A DNA stretch of 64,000 bases from CAZAYP01 sp964489425 [NCBI: uncultured Verrucomicrobiota bacterium] (GTDB lineage Bacteria > Verrucomicrobiota > Kiritimatiellia > RZYC01), in contig CAZAYP010000004.1 in the NCBI GenBank assembly GCA_964489425.1, forward strand, positions 65,998 through 129,997, read 5' to 3'. Within the stretch, counting starts at the first letter, position 1. Each line of letters starts with the position of its first letter. Shown one piece after another: positions 9,100-17,343 of the stretch. A program made the position numbers and the translations under genes. The notes under the pieces are model-generated. The model saw only the letters and a list, made by a program, of their open reading frames with translations, ran no database searches and was not told the DNA's origin.

Positions 9100-9495
9100 T
9101 CAGTCCAGGTCGCGCAGTTGCAGGTCGCCTTCGTCCAGGCCCAGGTAGTGGCCCATCTCGTGGAGCAGCGTGGTGCGGACTTCCTCGCGGAACCGTTGGG
9201 GATCGCCCTCGGACTCGTCCCACAAGTTGCCGATGAACAGGATGATTTGTGCCGGCAACGGGTCCAGGAGTTCCGCCCCATACTCCGCGCCCACGAACAG
9301 GCCCAGGGTGTCCGGCGCCACGCCATCGGCCACCAGGCCATCGGACGGCCAGATCTCGTGGGTGATGGGAATGCCTTCGATCTCGCGCCGGAATTCCGGG
9401 GGCAGTTGACGGAGCAGGCGCGTGCCTTCCTGTTCCGCCATGAGCAGGGGCTCGGCCCACGGCGACCCCGGCCTGGTTATCCGCACCCGCGCCAT
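9100..9495 (-). CDS. Small zincin-type metallopeptidase family protein
   Basis: A 131-residue protein of the Zincin_1 family (possibly a minimal metalloprotease; substrates unknown). The metal motif is HEMGHYLGLDE: HExxH plus a distal acidic residue, at about 114-124, within 15 residues of the C-terminus. The family is normally 110-140 residues, so it is full length. No signal peptide is visible, so it should act in the cytoplasm. The ATG (9493-9495) lies one base after the TAG of the delta-60 gene and has no good ribosome site of its own, so translation is probably coupled. That pairing of a large secreted propeller with a cytoplasmic zincin is unexplained. Confidence 0.85.
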   Translation of the reverse strand: MARVRITRPGSPWAEPLLMAEQEGTRLLRQLPPEFRREIEGIPITHEIWPSDGLVADGVAPDTLGLFVGAEYGAELLDPLPAQIILFIGNLWDESEGDPQRFREEVRTTLLHEMGHYLGLDEGDLQLRDLD

Positions 9496-9496
9496 G

Positions 9497-12400
9497 CTAT
9501 TCGCTGAGCAGCATCATCCAGGGGATGCCGCGCGGTTCGCCGGCGGCCTGGCGGATGGTGACCATCTGGTCCGCGACGGAAACCGTGCCAGTGCGGCCGT
9601 ACAGGTCGGAATTGGCGGCCACGGCCAGGGATACCGTACCGGTCCCCTGCCCCGCGCCCAACCCTTGCACCGTAATCCAGGCGGCCGACGGCGTGCCGCA
9701 GTTCCAGTAACAGGCGGGACTGCCGGGCGTCACAGTGACCGCGGCCATTGCGCCGGTGCTGGGAACCATGAAATCCTGCGGCGCCACTTGATAGGAACAG
9801 GCCGTGTAGCGGCCGGTGACGACCGTGACCTGGCCCGAAACGACCAGCACGGACTGGGTCCCCGGCGCCATGTATCCGGGCAGGGTTTGGCGGAATCCGA
9901 CCGTGTAGGTGCCGGCCGGCAAGCTATCGCGCACTTCGCCGTTGGTGAGGGCCGTGTACACCCACGGATACACCGACCACGTGGTGACGGCCGCGATATT
10001 GGTTGGTTCCAGCCACGCCTGGATGGCGCCCACGCTGGAACCGGCGCCGTCCTGGACAGCGGTGAACACCTCGTTGGCCACGTACAGCAGGCCGGTGCGC
10101 GGCCCGGCGCCGGGCCAGTTGGGCGCCGCGAGGTACTGCACGGTGCCCGTGCCGATCCCGGTGGCATTGGTCATCACCGTCAGCCACGCGCCCAGGCCGG
10201 CGTCACGCGCGCTCCAGGCGCAACCCGCGGCCGCGCCCACCTCGAACGTGCCGTCGCCGCCCTCGAAGGGGATGGTCACCGCGAACGGGGCCAGGGAATA
10301 CTGGCAACCGGCGAACCGCACATCCGCCGTGCTATTGGCGGTGATATTGCTCCACGAAAACACAAAGCGATCCCAACCAATGGCTGCCGGCACGGGTTGG
10401 CCATTGGCCAGCAGGCGATCGATGTAGTAGTTGGTTTCCGCAGTGATGACCCACGACAGGGTGCCGCCGTGCGTCACCGGCGTCAGGCCGGCCGGCGCGA
10501 TGCTGCCATGCGCCCCGGCCTGCGCCAGGACAAAGTGCTGGGTGCTCACGCCCGAGTAGGCAAAAGCGTTGGACTTGACCGTCTCGCCCATGCTGGCGGA
10601 GAAGACCCGCACATCCCCGGTGCACGCGGAATAGGACCCGCCGGCCAGCACTTCGACCATGCCCGCCCGCTGGGTAACAATCGTGGCCATGATGCTACAC
10701 AACGTCACGTTGGTGATGTCCGTGCCATTGCCGAGGTTCAAGCCGCTCAGGATCACCGGCGTACCGCCCACCATGGGCGCAAAATCCGGGACCACCTGGT
10801 CCAACCGCCCCAGGCTGTGCACGACGCCCAGGCCATACGCGGCGGCCGGGCCCAACTTGAACAGGTCGCCGCCCACAAACTGGTTGTAGCCGTTGTCCTG
10901 GACCGCCCGGACTTCCCAATCCGTGGAATAGATCCAGCCACTGTCCAGCACGCCGGAGGACGTCTGGACGCGGCCGATGTTGGAGACCGCCACCCCGCCC
11001 ACCGCGTAAAAACCGCCACCGATGTACACCACCGGGCCGCGCGGGAGAATGGCAGCGACCGGTCCGTCCGGGCTGGGCGCCCAGTTGAGGTCCACGGCCC
11101 CGGTATTCAAGTCCAGGCGCAGCAGGTTGGTCGGTCCTGTGACCGGTTCAAAGTACCCGCCCAGGTACAGATGCCCTTCTCCGGCGGCCATGTCCATAAG
11201 CATGGGGAACACGTACCCCGCGCCGTTCGTCCAACTTGGATCCAGCACGCCAGTCTGCAGGTCCAGCCGCCCCACCATGTCGGCCAACCCGCCGCCAATC
11301 TCTGAAAATAAGCCCGCGGCATACAGGAATCCGTTGGTGACCACCAGGCTTTGCAGCACACCATCGCAGCCGTTGGTCCACCCGGCGCGCGGGGCACCGG
11401 AATACCGGTCCACGCATCCAATGGCGGCGAACGCTGCCTGCCCGAGGTTGGTGAAGTCCCCGGCCACGTACAGGTTGGTCTGCCAAATCGCCAGATCCGC
11501 GATGCTCCCATCGGTATCGTTGGACCAAGCCGGGTCTACCGCGCCGTCCGGCAGGCGCATCTTGGCCAGGCCGAACCGGGTCAGGTTGCCCGCCGCATAA
11601 AACTGCCCGCCGACAAACACATCGGTTCCTTCAGCCGCGAGGCAGGTCACCGGCCCGTTGACGCTGTTGCTCCACACCGTGTTCACGGTCCCGTCCTCTT
11701 CCAGCAGCGCCAGGTTATGTTGCCAGAAGCCATTGATGACATCAAACTCGCCGCCGGCGATCACTTGCCCGCCGGGCAGGGTCAGCAGGGTCGAAACCAC
11801 TCCCCCGGCCATGGCGCGGGCAGTATATCCGGGAACCACGCCGCCCGTGGCCCCCACGACCAGGCCGCACCCATACCGCGGCCGATCGCCGCCCAGCAGG
11901 AAGTTGCCCGCCATCCAGACATTGCTGCCCTGCATTTCCATATCGTAGGGCGTGCCGTAGATGTTCCACCCACCCTCGCTCAACCTGGCCCCGGTCTGCA
12001 GATCGAAGCGCACCAGGTGGCCATCCGCGGCATACAACGCCTGGTCATCCGCGGCGAGCGCGTAAGGGGCATTGAAGTTATTGGTCCAGGCCGGATCCGC
12101 CGCGCCATTGGCCGGCAGCAAGCGCGCCAGGCCCTGGCGCGGCGCGCCACCCACGGTGGCGAACTCGCCGCCGATGAACAGGCCGGCACTGGTAGGCAGG
12201 ATGACATTGACGCCACCATCCGCGCCATTGGTCCAGTTGTTGTCCAAGGCCCCCGTGGCGCCATCAAAACAGGCGATAAACTGCCGCAGCGACCCGTTCA
12301 CGTTGGTGAACCGGCCGCCCGCGTACAGCCGGCCGTTGTCCCAGGCCAGCGCACGGACCGACCCACCGGAAATGCGATTGGTCCAGGCCGGATCGGCTGC

Positions 12401-12928
12401 TCCGGTGGCCAGGCTGAATCGCGCGAGGCTGGCGAAGGTCATGCCATTGGTCTGCTCAAAGGTGCCACCCACGTACAGGTTGGTACCATCCGTGGCCAGG
12501 GCATTCACCTCGCCATCGATCAGGTTGGTCCAGGCCGGGGTCAACTGGCCGGTGGTGATGTCCAGCCGCCCCAGGCCAACACAAGGCTGGCCGCCCACGG
12601 CATGGAAGCTGCCGCCGATATACAGGTGGGTCCCGGCCACCAGGGCCGCCATGACCGATCCGTCGCACCCCTGGGTCCAGGCCGTGTCCAGCGACCCGTC
12701 CGGGTTGAGCCGCGCCAGGTTTTCGCGCGGCTGGCCGTTGACCAGGTTGAACCAGCCGCCAATCACCCGGTCGCCGTCCGGGAGCAGTGCGCCGGCCCAC
12801 ACCACGCTGGGCCGCTCCAGGGTCAAGCCGCTGGCGTAGCCAGCCCAGGCCTGGTCCCAGCCGCCCCACGGGACCATAAGGAACAAGGCCAGAATCGTCG
12901 CGATGCATACATGATGGGATCTCTGCAT
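9497..12928 (-). CDS. Secreted delta-60 repeat double beta-propeller protein
   Basis: Large extracellular protein of 1,143 residues. The ATG at 12926-12928 has AGGAG 6 bases upstream; a start 60 bases further upstream is much worse. The signal peptide is about 1-29. Residues 30-705 contain about 14 delta-60-type repeats, each with a GG-x-F turn and an xLDxAWTN-like element. Two are degenerate (repeats 6 and 7). Fourteen repeats would make two seven-bladed propellers. Then come an IPT/TIG domain (about 708-792), an InlB-like domain (794-872), BACON-like (873-962), PEGA-like (963-1041), BACON-like (1042-1130) and the tail GIPWMMLLSE. The last five elements repeat the order in the 2507-3727 protein. 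Likely role: adhesion or glycan/protein binding at the surface. Confidence 0.9.
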   Translation of the reverse strand: MQRSHHVCIATILALFLMVPWGGWDQAWAGYASGLTLERPSVVWAGALLPDGDRVIGGWFNLVNGQPRENLARLNPDGSLDTAWTQGCDGSVMAALVAGTHLYIGGSFHAVGGQPCVGLGRLDITTGQLTPAWTNLIDGEVNALATDGTNLYVGGTFEQTNGMTFASLARFSLATGAADPAWTNRISGGSVRALAWDNGRLYAGGRFTNVNGSLRQFIACFDGATGALDNNWTNGADGGVNVILPTSAGLFIGGEFATVGGAPRQGLARLLPANGAADPAWTNNFNAPYALAADDQALYAADGHLVRFDLQTGARLSEGGWNIYGTPYDMEMQGSNVWMAGNFLLGGDRPRYGCGLVVGATGGVVPGYTARAMAGGVVSTLLTLPGGQVIAGGEFDVINGFWQHNLALLEEDGTVNTVWSNSVNGPVTCLAAEGTDVFVGGQFYAAGNLTRFGLAKMRLPDGAVDPAWSNDTDGSIADLAIWQTNLYVAGDFTNLGQAAFAAIGCVDRYSGAPRAGWTNGCDGVLQSLVVTNGFLYAAGLFSEIGGGLADMVGRLDLQTGVLDPSWTNGAGYVFPMLMDMAAGEGHLYLGGYFEPVTGPTNLLRLDLNTGAVDLNWAPSPDGPVAAILPRGPVVYIGGGFYAVGGVAVSNIGRVQTSSGVLDSGWIYSTDWEVRAVQDNGYNQFVGGDLFKLGPAAAYGLGVVHSLGRLDQVVPDFAPMVGGTPVILSGLNLGNGTDITNVTLCSIMATIVTQRAGMVEVLAGGSYSACTGDVRVFSASMGETVKSNAFAYSGVSTQHFVLAQAGAHGSIAPAGLTPVTHGGTLSWVITAETNYYIDRLLANGQPVPAAIGWDRFVFSWSNITANSTADVRFAGCQYSLAPFAVTIPFEGGDGTFEVGAAAGCAWSARDAGLGAWLTVMTNATGIGTGTVQYLAAPNWPGAGPRTGLLYVANEVFTAVQDGAGSSVGAIQAWLEPTNIAAVTTWSVYPWVYTALTNGEVRDSLPAGTYTVGFRQTLPGYMAPGTQSVLVVSGQVTVVTGRYTACSYQVAPQDFMVPSTGAMAAVTVTPGSPACYWNCGTPSAAWITVQGLGAGQGTGTVSLAVAANSDLYGRTGTVSVADQMVTIRQAAGEPRGIPWMMLLSE

Positions 12929-13104
12929 GGTTTTCTCCTGTCGGTTAGACGATGGCTCGCACATGGATTCGGCAAAAAATGGCAGCAATAAAAGTTCCGG
13001 GCCGGATTGATGTTGGTGTCTTGTAACATCGGATGATAGTATTCCCTCTGTTTGAATAAGTACAGGCTGAGGCGGGCACGAATCAATCTAAATATTGAGG
13101 GATC

Positions 13105-13884
13105 ATGGTCGTTGGTTTGTTTGTCAACGTGGCGGTGCAGGCGATCCTGCTGAGCGCCCTGCTATATTTGCTGGCGCGGCACGAAGCGGACTTTGACTAT
13201 CTCAAGACCTTTTACGTAGTGCTGGGCATCGTGCTGATCAACGGCGTGATATTCATGGTGATCAGCGGCAAGGTGCTGGACGGTGAACTCAGCCCCCTGT
13301 TCCTGCTGGCCCTGCCGCTGCTGTCGTTCCTGGTCGTGGTCCTGCTGATCCAGAAGTTTTGCTGGGTGCCGTGGGGCAAGGCCTTGCTGGTGGCGGCGCT
13401 GTTCGTCGGTATTATGACCGCGTTCGATTATGCCAAGGGTTACGTAGCCCGCCGCGTGTTCGGGGAAATGAGCGCGGAGACACTTGAAGATCATAACATG
13501 GCTGCGCTGGACGCGATTTCGAACGAGTTGGCGCAGGCGGAGGTTGTGGTGCCAGCACCCGCGCGGCCCGCGCCCCAGCCCACCACACCGCCGCGGCAGT
13601 CCAAGCCATCGCATCAGCCCACGCCGCCGCCACCAGTCGCGGCCGCTCCCGGCGCACCGTCGACCGCCTATAGCCCGGAAGCCTGGCAACAGGCCCGCCA
13701 GGCATTGAAAATCTCCGGGGTGGTGGCCGGCAACGGACAAAACAACGTGGCCTTCATCAACAATGCCACGGTCCGGCCCGGCGACGTTGTGGCCATCCAG
13801 CACCAGGGTCAACGGTACGAGTGGACCCTGATGGCCATTGAAAAGGAAGGCCTGCGCCTGCAGCCGCGGCCGCCGGCGAAATAG
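13105..13884 (+). CDS. Membrane protein with proline-rich linker and PilP/T2SC-like C-terminal domain
   Basis: A 259-residue inner-membrane protein of unknown function. Residues 1-112 contain about four hydrophobic segments (5-24, 36-54, 66-86, 92-108). A helical stretch and a Pro/Ala-rich linker (about 150-190) lead to a small C-terminal domain (about 195-255). Its pattern ALKISGVVAGNGQNNVAFIN, NATVRPGDVV and YEWTLMAIEKEGLRLQP resembles the beta fold of PilP and GspC, which bind a secretin. This homology is inferred from the pattern only. GAGGG lies just before the ATG. It is transcribed divergently from the delta-60 gene across a 176-base AT-richer gap. Other secretion genes are absent, although a secretin N-domain protein lies at 59.9-60.5 kb. 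Confidence 0.8.
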   Translation: MVVGLFVNVAVQAILLSALLYLLARHEADFDYLKTFYVVLGIVLINGVIFMVISGKVLDGELSPLFLLALPLLSFLVVVLLIQKFCWVPWGKALLVAALFVGIMTAFDYAKGYVARRVFGEMSAETLEDHNMAALDAISNELAQAEVVVPAPARPAPQPTTPPRQSKPSHQPTPPPPVAAAPGAPSTAYSPEAWQQARQALKISGVVAGNGQNNVAFINNATVRPGDVVAIQHQGQRYEWTLMAIEKEGLRLQPRPPAK

Positions 13885-14928
13885 TCAGCCGCCGGACGCA
13901 TAGCCCGGGCCGGGTCGGATCCAGCCGGCGTCCACGTACGCCCGCGCGGTCTGCGCCAGGCCGGTCTCATTCGTGTACCGGGTCTTGTACCCCAGCACCT
14001 CGCGCAGCTTGCGGGTGTCGAACGCGCGATCCTTGGTAAAGAAAGCCACCCGCCGCCGGTACAGCGGCGGCGCAATGCGCAACGGCCGGCAGACCGCCTC
14101 GCAGATCGCTGCGGCCACAAAAAACGGCGTCACGGGCAAATGCAGGGGGCGGAACGGATACCCCAGCACGCTGGCGATCTGGCGCCCGATCTCCTCCAGC
14201 GTCAGGGCGCGCTCGTTCCCGCAGATAAACACTTCGCCGGCCGCCGCCGGATGCGTGGCCGCCAGCATCATGATGTCCGTGAGATCCTCGACATGCACCA
14301 GGTGGTACAGGTTGCCGGCCCCGAGGATCACAAAAAACGGCCGCGTCGCCATCTTGAACAGCTTGAGCAGGCGGCGGTCGCCCGGCCCCAGGATCGCGGC
14401 CGGACGCAACACCACGTAAGGCAACCCGGTGTCCGCGCCGAAATTGCGAATCCAGTTTTCGGCTTCCGCCTTGGTCACTTGATAAATGTCGCCCGGATCA
14501 AACCGGTAGCGCTCATCGGCAGGCGGGTGCTCCACGTGGCCATGCACCCCCACGGTGGACACATGCACGAACCGCTTGAAGCCGGGATGGGACCGGGCCG
14601 CCTGCGCCAGCAGCTGGGTGCTGGCCACGTGCACCTGCCGGTACACGTCATCCGCAAGCCCGGCTTCGCGGTACGCCGCGGCCACGTGGAAAATATAGTC
14701 TGCGCCGGCCGCCGCGCGCCGGACGGTGGCCTCGTCAAACACCTCGCCGCGAATCCATTCGACGGGCACCCCGGCCAGCGGCTCGAGGTGGGATGATGGA
14801 CGGGCAATCGCCGCCACCCGGGCGCCCTGCGCTGCCAGTTTGCGCGCCAGCAAGCTGCCGGTGAACCCGGTCGCGCCGGTCACCAGGACCCGCGCGCCAG
14901 CCAAAGGTTGGTCATCCGTGGTTTTCAT
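13885..14928 (-). CDS. NAD-dependent epimerase/dehydratase (extended SDR)
   Basis: A 347-residue Rossmann oxidoreductase. It has the extended-SDR dinucleotide motif VLVTGATGFTGSLLARKL, the active-site Ser in VHVSTVGVHG, and a catalytic YxxxK in YQVTKAEAENW. The pattern with IFHVAAAYREAG resembles sugar or sterol-type NAD(P)-dependent dehydrogenases; the substrate is not evident. The ATG (14926-14928) overlaps the stop codon of the upstream methyltransferase as ATGA, showing translational coupling. An open frame continuing to 15117 lies entirely within the methyltransferase and is not used. It converges with the membrane protein gene, with no spacer between stop codons. Confidence 0.88.
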   Translation of the reverse strand: MKTTDDQPLAGARVLVTGATGFTGSLLARKLAAQGARVAAIARPSSHLEPLAGVPVEWIRGEVFDEATVRRAAAGADYIFHVAAAYREAGLADDVYRQVHVASTQLLAQAARSHPGFKRFVHVSTVGVHGHVEHPPADERYRFDPGDIYQVTKAEAENWIRNFGADTGLPYVVLRPAAILGPGDRRLLKLFKMATRPFFVILGAGNLYHLVHVEDLTDIMMLAATHPAAAGEVFICGNERALTLEEIGRQIASVLGYPFRPLHLPVTPFFVAAAICEAVCRPLRIAPPLYRRRVAFFTKDRAFDTRKLREVLGYKTRYTNETGLAQTARAYVDAGWIRPGPGYASGG

Positions 14929-15725
14929 GTGTTTGATTTCCCGGTGGGTTGGGCGGGTGGCGGACAGCGCGCCATGTGGGCGATCACGGGCGAGCCCCAG
15001 CGGCGCGTCCATCCCGCCAGCGAGCAGACCCATTCCAGCCCCGCGGACAAGGGCGCGCAGCGCAGCGTGCGGTGCAGCACCATGGGCAGGAAGAATTGCG
15101 GCTGCCGGGCCACGCATTGGAATCCATGACGCTGGAACTCATCCACCACCTCCGCGTGGCGGAACAAGGTGTACGGCCGGGTGTTGCCCTCGATGCGCTT
15201 CTTGAGGCCAAACAGTTTTTCTGAAAACGCGTTGAGGCTCTGCGAGGTGGGATAATCCACGATCACCGAGACCCGCGCCACGCGGCACAGGTCCGCCACC
15301 AGCCGGGGCCATTCCGGGCTATGCGGCAGAAGCCGCAGGCACACCAGATGGTCGAACGCGCCCGAGGTAAACGGCAACTCCACCACGCTGCCCACCACGA
15401 ACTTCAGGCGGCCGGCCGCGACCTCCTCCGCCAGGCGGACACCGCAGACCGACGCGCTGCCCAGGACGGTCACGTCGTAGCCGGCGCGCGCCAGGGGGAT
15501 GGCCACCTGGCCATGTCCGCCGCCCACATCCAGCAGGCGGCCGGCCGGCGCCGGGATCATGGACCTGACGATCCGTTCCTGGACCCGCAGCATCCAGGCG
15601 CCGGTGCGCCCGGCAAACCGTGCCGCGTAGCCGGCGGAAGAAGTTTCTATATCCGCGGGCTCCGGCGCGGCGGATCGACGTGCTCCAGGCATTTTTTCAG
15701 CGCTCATCCTCTTGGCATCCATCAT
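14925..15725 (-). CDS. Class I SAM-dependent methyltransferase
   Basis: A 266-residue methyltransferase. Motif I is LLDVGGGHGQVAIPLARAG (about 84-102), followed by the acidic/post I region and VVELPFTSGAFDHLVCLRLL, as in the UbiE/Methyltransf_11 group. The N-terminal 40 residues are charged and carry no signal. Start codons are two adjacent ATGs (15720-15725) with AAAGG 8 bases upstream. It forms a two-gene operon with the following SDR gene through an ATGA overlap, suggesting successive modification of one small molecule or lipid-linked sugar. The substrate is unknown. Confidence 0.88.
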   Translation of the reverse strand: MMDAKRMSAEKMPGARRSAAPEPADIETSSAGYAARFAGRTGAWMLRVQERIVRSMIPAPAGRLLDVGGGHGQVAIPLARAGYDVTVLGSASVCGVRLAEEVAAGRLKFVVGSVVELPFTSGAFDHLVCLRLLPHSPEWPRLVADLCRVARVSVIVDYPTSQSLNAFSEKLFGLKKRIEGNTRPYTLFRHAEVVDEFQRHGFQCVARQPQFFLPMVLHRTLRCAPLSAGLEWVCSLAGWTRRWGSPVIAHMARCPPPAQPTGKSNT

Positions 15726-15853
15726 GTTTCAAGCCTTTGCTTCCCCGGCCGATAGCCATCCAACCAGGATCGCGGGCTCACGGCATGCACCATGCTAACA
15801 CAAGCCAGGCGACTCGTTAAGCACGACCATGGTATTTTAAAGACGAGGTTAGT

Positions 15854-16648
15854 ATGGCGATCACGGAAGCTTTGAGCGCGGCGACGGCCACCTCCCCCGA
15901 GGCCAACGGGGTCGAAGTCGGCAAGCCCGGCGGCGAACTGGGCAAGAACGAATTCCTCAACCTGCTGGTGGCCCAGATGCAGCATCAGGACCCCCTGGAC
16001 CCGGTAGACAACAAGGAAATGATCGCCCAGTTGGCGCAGTTCAGCGCCTTGGAACAGATGCAGAACCTTAACACCCAGACGGAGAAGCTGCGTCAATCGC
16101 AAGCATTCAACCTCTACGCCGATATGTTCGGCAACTTCACGGCCTTGGTGCTCAAGAGCGGCGAGGTCGTGGAAGGCACCCCGGCGGGCATCAACTGGCG
16201 CGACGGCGAGGCGTATATCCAGATGGATTCAGCCACCGAAGTACCCCTCTCCGAGGTGGTCAAATTTGCCATGGTGACCCAGGAAGAGTTGGCCGCGGCC
16301 ATCGCGGCCCAAAACCCGGCTTCGCGCGAGAGCGGCACCGGGGCGGAGTCAGCCCCGGCGGCCAAAACGGCGGCCGTGGCCAGCCGTGGCGGCTTTGGCA
16401 ACCCGGCCGAGCAGAACGCCGCGCAACGCATGGGCGGCTCGATCGTGCGCTCCTCGGACGGCCACGCGGTGGCCGGCAACCTGGGCGGCACCATCAACGG
16501 CCAGCATCGCAACGACCTGATATTGAACTGGAACTTCGTGGAATACACGGAGAACGGCCAACTCCACAAGATTCCCATCACGCGCGACCTGAATGTGGTC
16601 ATGGACAACCGCAACGCCCAGGCGGCCGTGGACCGGTCCCGGCACTGA
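15854..16648 (+). CDS. flgD: Flagellar hook-capping protein FlgD (orphan)
   Basis: FlgD caps the growing hook and allows FlgE subunits to assemble. The N-terminal 85 residues are classic: LGKNEFLNLLVAQMQHQDPL followed by DNKEMIAQLAQFSALEQMQNL. The protein has 264 residues, slightly longer than usual. Its C-terminal part (about 95-260) does not show an obvious FlgD Ig/Tudor core and contains an Ala-rich linker (about 150-180) and a terminal beta-like segment. GAGG lies 5 bases before the ATG. No flagellar gene is adjacent: a PAP2-like gene converges and unrelated enzymes follow. Either the hook genes are scattered in this genome or this is a remnant or a repurposed capping protein. Confidence 0.87.
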   Translation: MAITEALSAATATSPEANGVEVGKPGGELGKNEFLNLLVAQMQHQDPLDPVDNKEMIAQLAQFSALEQMQNLNTQTEKLRQSQAFNLYADMFGNFTALVLKSGEVVEGTPAGINWRDGEAYIQMDSATEVPLSEVVKFAMVTQEELAAAIAAQNPASRESGTGAESAPAAKTAAVASRGGFGNPAEQNAAQRMGGSIVRSSDGHAVAGNLGGTINGQHRNDLILNWNFVEYTENGQLHKIPITRDLNVVMDNRNAQAAVDRSRH

Positions 16649-16659
16649 GCCGACCGCCC

Positions 16660-17271
16660 TCAAATCCATCCGAGCCAGCGCAGGCCGACCACGCCCAGGC
16701 CGAAGAACCCACCGCCGATGCACGTGCCCTCGATGCACTGGGACAGCGTGTGCCGTTGCTGGTGGATGCGGGCCCAGGCAGTCAGCACGAGGGCCAGCGT
16801 AGCGGCCGCGCCCCAAGCCGGGAAGAATGCCCAGGTGGTCGCACATAACGCGCCCAGGGCCGTGCAATGGGCGCTGACCTTGGTGAACAGCGTCCGGACC
16901 GTGATGGCGGCAAAGCTCAGGACGTAGCAGAACATCAGCACAATCAGGATCCGCGGCCCCGGCAGCAAGGCCAGCAGCACCTCGGAAATCACGCCGCAAG
17001 CCAGGCACAGGGCAAAATACAGGGGCCGCTCGGCGCGGCGGTCGATGTGCAGGTCGCTGATGTCCCCGCGCCGCATCATCAGGAGCGCCATGATAAACGG
17101 CAACACATTGGTGCCCAGCAGCAGGATCCCGAGCACCACCGGGCGTTGCCGGGGCGCGGTCAGCACGGTGCCCAGCGGGACGAACAGGGCCGGACCGCTG
17201 AAAAACGGGGCGCACACCACCGAGAAAAACTGGGCCACCCCGTCGCGCCACCTGGAAATAATCCGGCTCAC
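16660..17271 (-). CDS. PAP2-like polytopic membrane protein
   Basis: A 203-residue integral membrane protein with about five or six hydrophobic segments. KVSAHCTALGALC followed by RHTLSQCIEGTCIGG resembles the two conserved segments of PAP2-type lipid phosphatases (the SGH and SRxxxGxHxxxD regions) in a weakened form. The canonical KxxxxxxRP signature is not evident, so phosphatase activity is uncertain. The start is a GTG (17269-17271); an AGGA lies 14 bases upstream, which is rather far. It converges with flgD, 11 bases apart, and is divergent from the HgdB-like gene. Confidence 0.7.
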   Translation of the reverse strand: MSRIISRWRDGVAQFFSVVCAPFFSGPALFVPLGTVLTAPRQRPVVLGILLLGTNVLPFIMALLMMRRGDISDLHIDRRAERPLYFALCLACGVISEVLLALLPGPRILIVLMFCYVLSFAAITVRTLFTKVSAHCTALGALCATTWAFFPAWGAAATLALVLTAWARIHQQRHTLSQCIEGTCIGGGFFGLGVVGLRWLGWI

Positions 17272-17343
17272 AGCGGCCGTCTGTTTCCTGTTGCATGCAT
17301 AAAGCCATCATGTATGAATTGATGGAAACAACAAGGTGAAAAA

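Noticed and set aside
9422-11305. 627-codon open frame on the plus strand
   Set aside because: Antisense to the delta-60 gene; high GC leaves few stops in the opposite frame. Gly/His/Arg-rich with no domain.
9497-12928. Regularly spaced repeats resembling an array
   Set aside because: They are in-frame protein repeats of the delta-60 type with diverged DNA, not a CRISPR array. No constant repeat with unique spacers was seen anywhere.
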